A stretch of 64,000 nt of DNA from Panax quinquefolius (Eukaryota > Streptophyta > Magnoliopsida > Apiales > Araliaceae). Below, in pieces: positions 47,881-60,931 of the stretch. How positions within the stretch are numbered: position 1 is the stretch's first letter; every line of letters begins with the position of its first letter. The notes beneath the pieces are model-generated. The model worked only from the letters and a program-made list of their open reading frames with translations, searched no databases and was not told the origin of the DNA. The stretch is from NCBI GenBank assembly GCA_020205615.1, contig CM035163.1, positions 44,917,575 to 44,981,574 of the forward strand, read 5' to 3'. The translations under genes and the position numbers were made by a program.

Positions 47881-49257
47881 AGATCATCATAGTATCTTAT
47901 ATATAATGAATTTCACTTTGACTTATTCCTTAAGACTCTTAGAGTATATCAAAGGGTATGCTTGGGTGTAATAAGTTATATATGAAGATAGTGAATGATC
48001 AATAAAGAATCTACCACTTCTAGTAAAAGAAGAGAAATGTCCTATGTGATTCGATAAATGACAACCCAAGAATCCTTGGCCAAGGTGGAATGAAATTAGA
48101 AAGTAGTTTCTAATTTGCATTCATTAAGAGTTGTGCATTTAGGAATCGAAATACATATAATCAAATAAAATAAGACTTGACAGTAATTCCATGTCTTATA
48201 TTTAATTAAGACATTGTATGGTGGAAGGAATGAATTGTACGGTAACTATTTACTCAAAGGTTCTTTTATGATTAATGTTGAAATCTATATTATCCGGAAA
48301 GTCGTTGATACATTAGGAGGCTTATCCCTATTGTAGAATAAATATTATTTATTTAAATAAATTAATAGCTTAATTTATTTATTTAAATAAGATTAGAATT
48401 GTTCTAATTGATTTATTTACAACCTAGGTTTAATATGGAGAACCTAAAGGGTCACACCATAAAAGGAAGAATAATTATTTAAGAAGTTAATGGCATAATC
48501 ATAATAATATGTTAAGTATATTTAATTTAATCTATGATGATAGAATAAATTAAATAGCTTAATATTTATTATTTAATATTTTAGAAATATTAAATATAAA
48601 TTAATAATGTGAGTCTTATTAATATTATTATAATTATTATTTTTATTTCTAAAAGAGTTTAGAAATTAATTTAATATAAGTACTCTCATTTATTCCTAAT
48701 AGGATTAGGAGGAAAATTAGTTAAAGGAGTTTAATTAATTATCCCTAATAGGATTAGGGAGCCCATTTAATTAAAAGAGTTTAATTAACTAAATAATACC
48801 TTATTTTAAAATAGGGTTACCTGATATCTTTATAAGAGGAGTCTTATATCAGATATCAGATATACGTAATTACAAATAGTTGGAGAGTATGCCCCCTTTT
48901 TCTATAGAGATAGGAAAAACTAGGGTTTGAGCCAATACACCCTTCTTCTTAAAAATTCTTCTTCCTTGGTGGATCACCTCTAGAGGTCATACACTTAGGT
49001 GGCTTACATTGATCAAATGAAGGAATCTACCCGGTGATTCAAGGAGATCGCAGAGAAGTAGGAGGTGAACTCGTACCTGAGGAAGCTCGTTTCTACAAGG
49101 GTATGATTTTATAACTTCTTATTCTTCGTTTAATTAATAATATGCATAAAGGATGATCCGGGTAATTGGTTTGTGAAAAATTTTAAAATATTATTTTATT
49201 TTGCTTCCGCTAATTTTTGTAATTTGATTGCTACTTTGATTTTCACAAAACCTTACA
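47881..49257 (+). repeat. Element C 3' LTR, second segment
   Basis: Begins with the second AGATC copy (47,881-47,885), matches 27,823-29,196 and ends at CTTACA, 49,257. A hairpin region near 48,820-48,860 keeps ATAAGA-GGAG-TCTTAT. Confidence 0.92.
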
Positions 49258-50286
49258 TATGTTCCCCGACTAGTCCCAGCTACGTTCTCATTTCCTGAAG
49301 AGAACAATGAAAGTAAAAAGGTGAGCTCAACTAGCCTAGCAAGAAATATTATGACTAAGATAATGCAGAATAATTTATTCTTAGCCTTCAACAGTGTTAA
49401 ACTGATAAAATATAATAAAATCAAGTTTAACTGCAGTGGAAGAAGCAATCCATTAGAAGAGTCAAGTAGAGCATGATATCTACTATCTTCTACGATTTAG
49501 AAAGTTTATCATCAATTTTATCGCTGAGACTCGGCTTAATAAATAATCCACATCACTAAATTATCCATGCAATACGGGCCAAGGATATTCGTATTTTCAC
49601 CAATGGTCATGAACATGCCAAACAACAATTCATCTTTACACCCTTGGCCGAAGAAAATGCATTGTCATGATCATACCAATAACTTTCGCTGAGACTCAGC
49701 TCAATAAATAATCCACATCACTTGCAACATTATAGGTCATGATAATACCGAATAATCCCTGGTCATAATCATACCAATCAACAGTCCATCTATGCACTAC
49801 GGGCCAAAGATGACTTTCATCATAAGCATGAGGATGATGACAATGATATAAGAATTCAATTAAATGAAAACAAAGGATAAATTTTAAATATTTATAATTT
49901 AATTTATCCAGAATTCAATAATGTCCAAATTGTCAACATGATACTGCTTTGTGGAGTAAAATTCAAGAATAATAATGTATCAAAAATAATTTAGACCGAA
50001 AAGAAATCAATTTTTATCATGAATAGTACCTTGGGTGAATAGTAGTTGAGTGAATAGTACCCTGTGAATAGTACTTCAGGAATGGTACCCCGTGAATAAT
50101 ACTCTGGCATGAAAAAGTTAAAACTTATCAAGAATTCTCAGAATAATATTTCCATGAAAAGATACTGGATGAAGCGAAAATTTTAAAAATATTCTACTAA
50201 TTTCATGGAGTATAGAAGCCAAAACTTAACAAATTAAGTGTAGAATTCAGAATCTAAAATGAAATAATATTACTTACATACTACAA
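49258..50286 (-). repeat. Element A 5' LTR, middle segment
   Basis: Continues the LTR after the C insertion (tatgttccccgactag, compare ctgttccccgactag at 58,027). It includes repeated gaatagtacc/gtgaatagta units at 50,020-50,110. It stops at 50,286, where element E begins, and resumes at 60,932. Confidence 0.85.
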
Positions 50287-52489
50287 TGTGACGCCCCCAA
50301 CCAAATACATGGTACAGAATTCAACTACAAACTTAATTATACAACTGTCGTGTAAGATACGACAAAACATAGTTAAGAGCTTTAACAGGAATATTGTCTT
50401 CTAGACAGTATTCAAACTCAAATGAAGTCCTCAATACATTTATTATCACACTATTTCATAGAATAGTGAGGACTACTATAACACCATCTCGAACCACCAC
50501 TCTGTTCCCCGACTAGTCCCGACTATGTTCTCATTTCCTGAAGAGAACAATGAAAGAAAAGGGTGAGCTCAACTAGCCCAGTAAGAAATATTATGACTAA
50601 GATAATGCAGAATAAATTATCCTTAGCCTTCAACAGTGTTAAACTGATAGAATATAATAGACAACAAGTTTAACTATTGCGAAACAAGCAATCCATTAGA
50701 AGAGTCAAGTAGAACATAATGTCTACTATCTCCTATAGATTAAAAGTCCATCGTTAATATTTCATTCATGTAATACTCATCAACAGTTCTTTGTTATACC
50801 CAAGACAAAAAAACTATCATCACCTGTCTTCACCTGAACCACCAAAGATTATAGTTAAATCCACAATTCATATTTATAATCATGTAAATCAACAGTTTCT
50901 CCTTGCCACAAAGGCTTAATAGAACGTTTACTCAATATCCTTACCCCAAAGGCTAAAGATATTCAAGTGTAATAACAATGATCATACCAATCAGTTGTCT
51001 ACCTTTGCACTACGGGCCAAAGATATTCAACTATAAAACCAATGGTCATGATCATACCAATCAATTGTTCTGTCGATGCAAGACTACTGACCAAAGACGC
51101 TCAATTTGTTAACTAATGGTCATGATCCCGCCAATCACATCATCAAATTATCCATGCACTATGGGCCAAGGATATTCGTTATTATCACCAGTGGTTATGA
51201 TCATGTCATACACCTGTCCATCTTTGCACGTAAGCCAAAGATATACAACTATAAAACAAATAAGCAACAGTCCATCTATGCACGTAAGCCAAAAATATAC
51301 AACTATAAAACAAATAATAAACAATCCATCTATGCACGTAAGCCAAAGATGACTTTAATCACAATATAAGCATGAGGATGATGACAATGATATAAGCATT
51401 AATCAAACGAAATCAAGGATAAATATTAAAGACTTAAAATTTATCCAGAGTTTAAAAATATCCAAATTGTCAACATGATACTGCTTTGTGGAGTAAAATT
51501 CAAGAATAATATTCATGTACCTAAAATAATTTGGATAGAAAAGAAATATATTTTTCGGCTAAATAGTACTCCATGAATAGTAACTCATGAATATTACTCC
51601 GGCATGAAAAGTGCTCCGAATACCCTAGTGAATAATACTAGAGTGAATAGTAACTCGTGAATAGTACTTTGGCACAAAAAGTGTCCCGAATACCCGAGTG
51701 AATAATACTAGAGTGAATAGTAACCCATGAATAGTAACTCGTGAATAGTACTCCAGCACGAAAAGTGCCCCGAATACCCGAGTGAATAGAAACCCCGACA
51801 CAAAAAGGTAAAAATTCCATAATAAAATTCGTACCAATATTCCGGCATAATGATATTGAAAGAAATAATATCATTTACAAAGAAATAATACCCCTTACGA
51901 TTGTTTAACGAAAATAATATTCCTACGAAAATTGAGCGAATATGATATTCCTTACAAATATTGAACGAATATAATATTCATACGAATACGAAAAATAACA
52001 TCTCTTCAGAATATGAAATAAATAATACCCTTACCCGAAGAAAGAAGATGGATACTAGAGTAGTGAAGTAGCAGACTACTCTTCTTCTATCTCTCTATAG
52101 CTTCTCTCTCTATAATTGCTCTTGTGAGTCTTAGTGAATTAGTGAGAATGAAGGAAGAATGAACTTCTATTTATAGAAAAATATAGTTTCGATAATTACA
52201 CGTTTTGTGACTCAAAATATTACTATATAATACCTTTATCTTTTCCTTTATTTTTAATTTAGTCCTGCAAGTATTATCAAACTTGCACCACCTCCCCTAA
52301 TAGTATATCATGTGAATTAATAGTATAATCACGTGACTCAATAGTTCTATATATGTGAAAAAAATAATTACAGTATAGTACCTTCATCTATACCTTCATT
52401 TTTAATTTAGTCATGCAAGTATTATTAATCTTGCACCAACTCCCCTAATAGTACATACATGTGAATCAATAGTAAACACATGTGAATAA
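50287..52489 (-). repeat. Element E 3' LTR, first segment
   Basis: Begins tgtgacgccccc. Carries 54-base units around cgtaagccaaagatatac (51,225-51,352), minisatellite-like units of gtgaatagtaactcg (51,640-51,790) and a minus-strand TATA box (tatttata, 52,168-52,175). Several short frames here are repeat-derived. Interrupted by G at AATAA (52,485-52,489). Confidence 0.88.
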
Positions 52490-53887
52490 TGTGAGACCCC
52501 AGATTTTACGAATAAAGATTTAATTTTCTCGAAATTTTTTTTTGAATAATATGGTGTGAATTTGATATAATGTTATAGTTGTGGGTAGTATTTATAAATT
52601 TTACAAAGTATGCAAGTTGTTATAAAATATTCGTTTGGACGGGGAATATTCTTTTTGTCAGAGAATATTAAATGCGACAAAGATAATCATTGGTGGACCC
52701 CACAATGTAAATAATCGTCGTCAGTAGTTAGAAAAGCGATAAAATATTTTATGAAAATAACTACGGAGGTTTTACCATTAAAACCGTTGAACTACCCGGT
52801 AGTAAAAAGTGCGTGGTTGCGTAGTAGTACTACACCAGATGATTATTGATGCTTACGTAAGAAGTCACTCAATTATACTCAATTATTGCTACAAAGAATT
52901 GTTGCATCATATCTCTCATATTATTGATTCGATTATTGTCACAAAGTATCATCGAAGATAATATGATATATTATTAGATCAATAATTGAGACGACAAAGT
53001 TATTCATATTATTAAATTGAAATATTTACAATGTCAGAAGTTACATCGAGGAGAGGTTTGGTCACCTAATCAAGGCCTGATAGGAGAAATCCTTATTGGA
53101 AGCCCTCTTCCAGGAACGACCTGGTTGATAAATATTGTGAGTTATAATATTAATGATGAATGTTATTAAAATTGAAGTTGTGCTCGGAGTTGAATTTGGA
53201 GACGCGGACGTGATATTTGAGTCCGGAATGATGAAATTAGTAAAAATAGACTATAAACACAAAATTTTCCCGTTTTTACTATTTGGTCAAAAAGTCAATA
53301 GTTGACTTTTTTGGGAAAAGTCAAACTTTGAAATTTCAAAATTTATATTTTTGATAAAAATAGTTTCATTGTGTTGGAATTATTTGTGTTAGTGAAAATT
53401 GACATTTATTTCGATAAAAATTGATGTCTGGAGGTTATATTGACCAATCGGGTATTTAACCGGATAAATGAGCAATTGATTGCTATTATTTCACATGATT
53501 ATAACAATTTGTTCACATGTGTGTACTATTGAATCACATTCTTATACTATTAGGGGAGTTGGTGCAAGATTGATGATACTTGTATGACTAAGTTAAAAAT
53601 GAAGGTATAGATGGAGGTACTATACTGTAATTCGTATTTTCACATGTCTAGAACTATTAATTCACATGATTTATTATTGATTCACATGATTTACTATTAG
53701 GGGAGGTGGTGCAAGTTTGATAATACTTGGATAACTGAATTAAAAATGAAAGAAAAGTTGGAGGTATTGTACTGTAATATTTTGAGCCCTAAAACATGCA
53801 ATTATCGAAACTATATTTTCCTATAAATAGAAGCTCATTCTTCCTTCATTTCTCACCAATTCACTAAAGCTTTAGAGCCATTATTAT

Positions 53888-53938
53888 AGAGAGAAATTAT
53901 AGAGAGAAACTATAGAGAGAAAATCTATAGAGAGAAAG
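53888..53938 (+). repeat. ATAGAGAGAAA tandem units in G leader
   Basis: Four imperfect copies of atagagagaaa start about 60 bases after the TATA box, so they would lie at the 5' end of the transcript. Confidence 0.8.
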
Positions 53939-54056
53939 AAGAAGAGAAGCCTGCTAGCTCACAATTCCAGTATCCAGTTTTTTCTGAGGTAAGGGATATT
54001 ATTTGTTGTACCTGTAAGTGGTATTATTTCTTTCTTATTCATGAAGAGAACTTATG

Positions 54057-54560
54057 TTATTCCATCCTTTATTATTCTGTTTGAATAACCTGTTATGCAA
54101 AGTACCGCATACATGGTGAAATTCTTCTGTTATTCCATCCTTTATTATTCTGTTGGAATAACCTGTTATACAAAGTACCGCATACATGGTGAAATTCTTC
54201 TATTATTCCATTCTTTATTATTATATTGGAATAACCTGTTTATGGGAAGTACCGCATATATGGTGAAATTCTTTTATTATTCTGCATTTATTATTCTGTC
54301 GGAATATCCTGTCTGTGAGTTTTACGCCGGACCTGGTTCCATTATTTATTATTCCGCATTTATTATTCTGTCGGAATATATCCACATGCAATGCGTTCTG
54401 TGGGACTGGTTCAATTATTTATTACTCTGTTGGGAATAACCTGTCTGTGCGGTCTTTATCGCATACATGGTGAATCCTTCTGTTATTCCATTCTTTATTA
54501 TTCTGTTGGAATAACCTTTCTATGTGAATTTTCCACATGTATGGTGAATGATCCTCCGTA
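54057..54560 (+). repeat. About 70-base tandem repeats with internal inverted repeat in G
   Basis: Seven or so degenerate units start near 54,057, 54,129, 54,201, 54,273, 54,345, 54,410 and 54,481. Most contain TTATTCC ... GGAATAA around an 18-base loop. The 114- and 82-codon frames over this stretch arise from the repeats and are not called genes. Confidence 0.8.
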
Positions 54561-55769
54561 TTCATTCTTATTAAATTGTGGAAAAGATCTTTTTATGTTG
54601 ATTATGATGAGAGTCATAATAAAAACTTTGGACGGATGAAAATCACGGGTATATGAAGTATTAGTAAGTGTTATGATGAGTTATGTTGGTTATTATGTGA
54701 AAACATGAAAGTTTATTACAAATCATAAAGGGTTGAAAAATCAGATTTTGGTGAAAACGGAACATGAAATTCAATTGACCATATCTCCTATTATATTCCG
54801 AATTTTTGAGTGTGGTCAAGTTCTAGAATTAGATCTATGAGTTTTGTAGCATCTCCAAGTGGAATCACTGTAAAAGGCATTGTAGATTTTTGTGTGGACT
54901 GATTTTAGCAAAGGAGTCAAAAGCTGTAAATACCGAAAATGCTACTGCCTAGATTTTTAAAAGGGCAGTTTCGGCCACTTAATTTGTGAGAAAAATTCTG
55001 GCCTTTTGGGACATGAAAGTATATGGTATAAAGAACATCCTGTCCAAAAATGAGCTCATTCCGACTTAAAATGAGCAAGTTATAACCATTTCAATATTTA
55101 GGTTTTTCCGACGAAAAATGCTATAACCGGAGTTCTATAACTCCGATGACCATGAAATTTAAACTGGAAGCTCACGTTAACATGTGTACGATTCTGACAA
55201 GATTTGGGAATTTTTGGAGTTAAACTTGAGGTAGCTAATTTCTTAAGGAATTAATTGAAAATTGATTTTTTGAAAAATAGTAAATGAATTTTAAAAATTC
55301 CGAGAAAAATATATGTTCAATATGGGACTATATTATGCTAAATCCCAGAAAATAAATATTTTTGGGACTGATTTGGTATTTTTCATGAAAATAGTTTAGT
55401 TACGAACATATGAGTTAAATATGCTATGTGAAGTAACAAAGTTGGAAAATAGGATTTTATGGCTTGGAAATCCTATATAAGGTATATGTAGATTGTTGAT
55501 AAGGGATTTGATCATTGGTGAAGAAATCTTATGAGTATGGCATTTTTGAATGATTAAATGCATTATTTTATAAAGTGTAAACAATTGAAATAAATTGTTT
55601 ATAAGTTTAAGAGGTGATTAAAATATTGTTATAATATTAACAATATTAGATTATGAGTTATTTAAGTGATGGATAATATTTGGATAAAATTAAAGTCTTT
55701 AATATTTATCCTTGTTTTAGTTTGATTAATGCTTATATTATTGTCATCATCCTCATGCTTATATGATGA

Positions 55770-55910
55770 TGAAAGGTATCTTTGGCTTACGTGCGAAGAT
55801 GGACTGTTGATTATTGAATTGTATATCTTTGGCTTACGTGCAAAGATGGATTGTTGATTATTAATTTTATTATTATATATCTTTGGCTTACGTGCAGAGA
55901 TGGACTTGGT
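55770..55910 (+). repeat. Tandem cttacgtgc...gatgga units in G
   Basis: Three units of tatctttggcttacgtgc plus agatgga, about 50-60 bases apart; reverse-complement relatives occur in E (51,225-51,352, 58,738-58,915). Confidence 0.8.
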
Positions 55911-56572
55911 ATGATTATGACCAGGGATTATTCGGTATAGTCATGACCATTGATGATTTAATGAATATCATTGGCCCGTAGTGCAGGGATGATTCGATGA
56001 TGCAGTTTATTTATTAAGCTGAGTCTCGACAATAAGAATTGATGAAAACATTTTAAATCATAGAAGATAGTAGATTTTATTCTTTACTTGACTCTTCTTA
56101 TGAATTGCTTATTCCGCTGCAGTTAAACTTGATGTCTATTGTATTTTATTAGTTTAACATTATTGAAGACTATTGATAATTTATTCTGCATTATCTTAGT
56201 CATAATATTTCTTCTTTGGGCTAGTTGAGCTCACCCTTTCTTTCACTTTGTTTCTCTGTGAAATGAGAATATAGCTGGGACGAGTCGGGGAACGGAGTGA
56301 CGATCCAGATGATAGCATTAGTAGTCCTCACTATTCTGTTAAATAGTGTGACAATAAATGTAACAAGGACTGAATTTGAGTTTGTATACTATCTATGAGG
56401 ACTCCATTGAGAATGGATATTGTCTAGAAGGCAATATTCTTGTTTAAACTCTCAGTTTATGTTTTATCATATTTTACACGACAGCTGTATAGTTAAGTTT
56501 GTATTTGTATTTTGTACCATGTATTTGGCGACTCAGAATCGGTGATGTATACATAATTTTGGGGGCATCACA

Positions 56573-57434
56573 AATAAATAGTTATAAGCATGTGAATTAA
56601 TAGCAATTAATTGCTCATTTATCCGATTAATTACTCGATTGGTTAATATAACTTCCAGCCATCAATTATTATCGAAATAAATGTCGATTTCCACTAACAC
56701 TAATAATCCCAACACAATGGAACTATCAATTTTATCTTTAATCAACACGAACTTATTCATCATTAATATTATAACTCACAATATTTAACAACCAAGTCGT
56801 TCCCAGGAAAGAGGGGACTTTCCGATAAGGATTTCTCCCTATTGGCACGCAATTAGATTATCTAACCTCTCCTTGACAGAACTTCTAGACATTGTCGATA
56901 TTGCAAATAATAATATGAATAACTTTGTCGTCTCAATTATTGATTTAATAATATAATATATTATGCAGATGATATTGTGACAATAATTGAATCAATAATA
57001 TGAGAGATATGATGCAACAATTACTGTAACAATAATTGAGTACAACTGAGTGACTTCTCACGTAAGCATCAATAATCAATACCGTGTGCTACTATGCAAC
57101 CACGCGCATTATTGTACTTTTCCTACCAGGTAGTTCAATAGTTTTAACGGTAACACTCGCCGTTATTTTTATTAAAAGATAATTTTGGCCTTTTTCTAAC
57201 TATGACAATACTTCTGTTGTGGGGTCCACCAATGATTGTGCCGTCATACTAATATTCCCTGTTAAAAAGAATATTCTCTGACACAACGAATATTTTATAT
57301 CAACTTGCTTTCTTTGTAAAATTTTCAAATATCACCCTTAACTTTAACCTTTTATCAATTTAACCATTTACGAAATAAAATAATAATTATAAGAAAATTG
57401 AATACTTTCATTTCATAAAATTCGGGGTCTTACA
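56573..57434 (-). repeat. Element E 3' LTR, second segment
   Basis: Resumes after G and matches 60,070-60,931. Ends ggggtcttaca beside the internal region. Confidence 0.9.
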
Positions 57435-57781
57435 ATCTCCCATCCTTATGAAATTTTGCCCTCAAAATTTACGTACATACCTGGTATGCCGAAGAGATGA
57501 GAATAATTTTCTTTCTTTTCGGATTGTACATTTCTGGTTATTTCCTCTCTATCATGATTTTCCCATTTCGCATCTCCTATATTTCAGATATCATTCCAGA
57601 ATATAGTTTCAAAATAAGGGTTAATTGACATTCAGTATACTATCCTTAAATTCTGACCAACCAATTTACTAACAAATAAACTTAGGTAGGTTATACTAGC
57701 GAAGAAATTTCCCGTCTCTCCCCTCCTAGTTCTTGTCTCACATCTCAGCCAGGGATCATATCCCTAAGCTTTGATACCAAC
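57435..57781 (-). other. Element E residual internal region
   Basis: Minus-strand order: primer site TTGGTATCAAAGC (about 57,768-57,780), about 170 bases of leader shared with A, then about 150 bases without coding, then a purine edge (ggatgggagat) at the 3' LTR. The stretch beside the LTR (acgtacatacctggtatgccgaagag) matches the one beside A's 3' LTR (5,621-5,650), so both ends of the parent internal region are kept and the middle is gone. Confidence 0.82.
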
Positions 57782-60700
57782 TGTGACGCCCCCACAACAG
57801 GTATACATCACCCATCTTGAGTCGCCAAATACATGGTTCAGAATTCAACTACAAACTTAATTATACAACTATCGTGTAAGATACGACAAAACATAGTTAA
57901 GAGCTTTAACAGGAATATTGTCTTCTAGACAGTATTCAAACTCAAATGAAGTCCTCAATACATTTATTATCACACTATTTCATAGAATAGTGAGGACTAC
58001 TATAACACCATCTCGAACCATCACTCTGTTCCCCGACTAGTCCCGACTACGTTCTCATTTCCTGAAGAGAACAATGAAAGAAAAGGGTGAGCTCAACTAG
58101 CCCAGCAAGAAATATTATGACTAAGATAATGCAGAATAAATTATCCTTAGCCTTCAACAGTGTTAAAATAATAGAATATAATAGACAACAAGTTTAACTG
58201 CAGTGGAACAACCAATCCATTAGAAGAGTCAAGTAGAACATAATGTCTACTATCTCCTCTAGATTAAAAGTCCATCGTTAATATTTCATTCTTGTAATAC
58301 TCATTAATAGTTCTTTGTTATACCCAAGACAAAAAAAACTATCATCACCTGTCTTCACCTGAACCACCAAAGATTATAGTTAAATCCATAATTCATATTT
58401 ATAATCATGTAAATCAACAGTTTCTCCTTGCCACAAAGGCTTAATAGAACGTTTACTCAATATCCTTACCCCAAAGGCTAAAGATATTCAAGTGTAATAA
58501 CAATGATCATACCAATCAGTTGTCTACCTTTGCACTACGGGCCAAAGATATTCAACTATAAAACCAATGGTCATGATAATACCAATCAATTGTCTTTCAG
58601 TGCACTACGACCAAAGACATTCAACTATTAACTAATGGTCATTATCCTGCCAATCACATCATCAAATTATCCATGCACTACGAGCCAAGGATATTCCTTA
58701 TTATCACCAGTGGTTATGATCATGTCATACACCTGTCCATCTTTGCACGTAAGCCAAAGATATACAACTATAAAACAATAATCAACATTCCATCTTTGCA
58801 CGTAAGCCAAAGATATACAACTAATAATCAACAGTCCATCTATGCACGTAAGCCAAAAATATACAACTGTAAAACCAATAATCAACAATCCATCTATGCA
58901 CGTAAGCCAAAGATGACTTTAATCATAATATAAGCATGAGGATAATGACAATGATATAAGCATTAATCAAACGAAATCAAGGATAAATATTAAAGACTTA
59001 AAATTTATCCAGAGTTTAAAAATATCCAAATTGTCAACATGATACTGCTTTGTGGAGTAAAATTCAAGAATAATATTCATGTACCAAAAATAATTTGGAC
59101 AGAAAAGAAATATATTTTTCGGGTAAATAGTACTCCATGAATAGTAACTCATGAATATTACTCTGGCACAAAAAGTGCCCCGAATACCCGAGTGAATAAT
59201 ACTAGAGTGAATAGTAACTCGTGAATAGTACTCTAGCACAAAAAGTGCCCCGAAAACCTAAGTGAATAATACTATAGTGAATAGTAATTGGGTGAATAGT
59301 AACTCGTGAATAGTACTCCGGCACGAAAAGTGTCCCGAATACCCGAGTGAATAATACTAGAGTGAATAGTAATCCCGACACAAAAAGGTAAAAATTCCAC
59401 AATAAAATTCGTATCAATATTCCCAATATTAAGATAATGATATTGAAAGAAATAATATCATTTACAAAGAAATAATACCCCTACATCATTTAACGAAAAT
59501 AATATTCCTACGAATATTGAGCGAATATGATATTCCTTACAAATATTGAACGAATATAATATTCATACGAATACGAAAAATAACATCTCTTCAGAATATG
59601 AAATAAATAATACCCCTTACCTCAGAAGAAGACTGGATACTAGAGTAGTGAAGTAGCAGACTACTCTTCTTCTATCTCTCTATAGCTTCTCTCTCTATAA
59701 TTGCTCTTGTGAGTCTTAGTGAATTAGTGAGAATGAAGGAAGAATGAACTTCTATTTATAGAAAAATATAGTTTCGATAATTACACGTTTTGTGACTCAA
59801 AATATTACTATATAATACCTTTATCTTTTCCTTTATTTTTAATTTAGTCCTGCAAGTATTATCAAACTTGCACCACCTCCCCTAATAGTATATCATGTGA
59901 ATTAGTAGTACAATCATGTGACTCAATAGTTCTATACATGTGAAAAAAAATAATTATAGTATATTACCTTCATCTATACCTTCATTTTTAATTTAGTCAT
60001 GCAAGTATTATTAATCTTGCACCAACTCCCCTAATAGTACATGCATGTGAATCAATAGTAAACACATGTGAATAAATAGTTATAAGCATGTGAATTAATA
60101 GCAATTAATTGCTCATTTATCCGATTAATTACCCGATTGGTCAATATAACTTCCAGCCATCAATTATTATCAAAATAAATGTCAATTTCCACTAACACTA
60201 ATAATCCCAACACAATAGAACTATCAATTTCATCTTTACTCAACACGAACTTATTCATCATTAATATTATAACTCACAATATTTAACAACCAGGTCATTC
60301 CCAAGAAAGAGGGGCCTTTTCGATAAGGATTTCTCACTATTGGCGCGCAATTAGATTATCTAACCTCTCCTTGACAGAACTTCTAGACATTGTCAATATT
60401 ACAAATAATAATATGAATAACTTTGTCGTCTCAATTATTGATTTAATAATATAACATATTATGCAGATGATACTGTGACAATAATTGAATCAATAATATG
60501 AGAGACATGATGCAGCAATTAGTGTAGCAATAATTGAGTACAACTGAGTGACTTCTCACGTAAGCATCAATAATCAATACAGTGTGCTACTAGTGCAACC
60601 ACGCGTATTACTGTACTTTTACTACCGAGTAGTTCAACAGTTTTAACGGTAACACTCGCCGTTATTTTTATAAAAAGATAATTCTGTCGTTTTCTAACTA

Positions 60701-60931
60701 CGACAATACTTCTGTTGTGGGGTCCACCAATAATTGTGTCGTCATACAAATATTCCCTGTTAAAACGAATATTCCCCGACACAACGAATATTTTATATCA
60801 ACTTGCTTTCTTTGTAAAATTTTCAAATATCACCCTTAACTTTAACCTTTTATCAATTTAACCATTTATGAAATAAAATAATAATTATAAAAAATTGAAT
60901 ACTTTCATTTCATAAAATTCGGGGTCTTACA
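57782..60931 (-). repeat. Element E 5' LTR (3,150 bp)
   Basis: Full copy, tgtgacgccccc...ggggtcttaca. Minus-strand TATA at 59,753-59,760. Contains the tandem cgtaagccaaagatatac units (58,738-58,915) and gtgaatagtaactcg units (59,120-59,370). Confidence 0.9.

Larger units (their letters stand above)
27340..49257 (+). mobile_element. Element C: Ty1/copia inserted in A's 5' LTR
   Basis: LTR ends TGAAAG and CTTACA; TSD tctgt (27,335-27,339) against tatgt (49,258-49,262), one mismatch. Excluding the nested D element it is about 9.5 kb: 5' LTR 27,340-29,196, leader, a gag-pol in one frame, polypurine tract and 3' LTR (34,967-35,449 plus 47,886-49,257). It is the best preserved copia here. The clade is not certain; the LTR length and order resemble Angela- or Bianca-like elements. 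Confidence 0.9.
52490..56572 (+). mobile_element. Element G: 4.1-kb solo LTR in opposite orientation
   Basis: TGTGAGACCCC...GGCATCACA with TSD AATAA at 52,485-52,489 and 56,573-56,577. It is a reverse-orientation relative of the A/E LTRs: it shares the g-t-c-tt-ac terminus, the accaacctggtcg-type block and the cttacgtgc...agatgga units. TATA box ctataaatag at 53,821. No internal region or second LTR is present, so it is a solo LTR left by recombination. Confidence 0.88.
50287..60931 (-). mobile_element. Element E: gag-pol-less LTR element related to A
   Basis: Two LTRs of about 3.1 kb (50,287-52,489 plus 56,578-57,434; and 57,782-60,931) enclose only 347 bases (57,435-57,781). Those keep the polypurine edge, a leader nearly the same as A's and a minus-strand tRNA-Met-type primer site. 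It looks like a deletion derivative of A's family. The TSD is not clean: tacaa before, and only acaga after the terminal ttaca. Element G lies inside its 3' LTR. Confidence 0.82.

Noticed and set aside
51220..51360. Regular repeat-spacer look suggestive of CRISPR
   Set aside because: Units are diverged, the spacers are also repetitive, the genome is a plant's and no cas gene is present.
54095..54639. 114- and 82-codon frames with repeated hydrophobic motifs
   Set aside because: Created by the 70-base tandem repeats of the solo LTR G.
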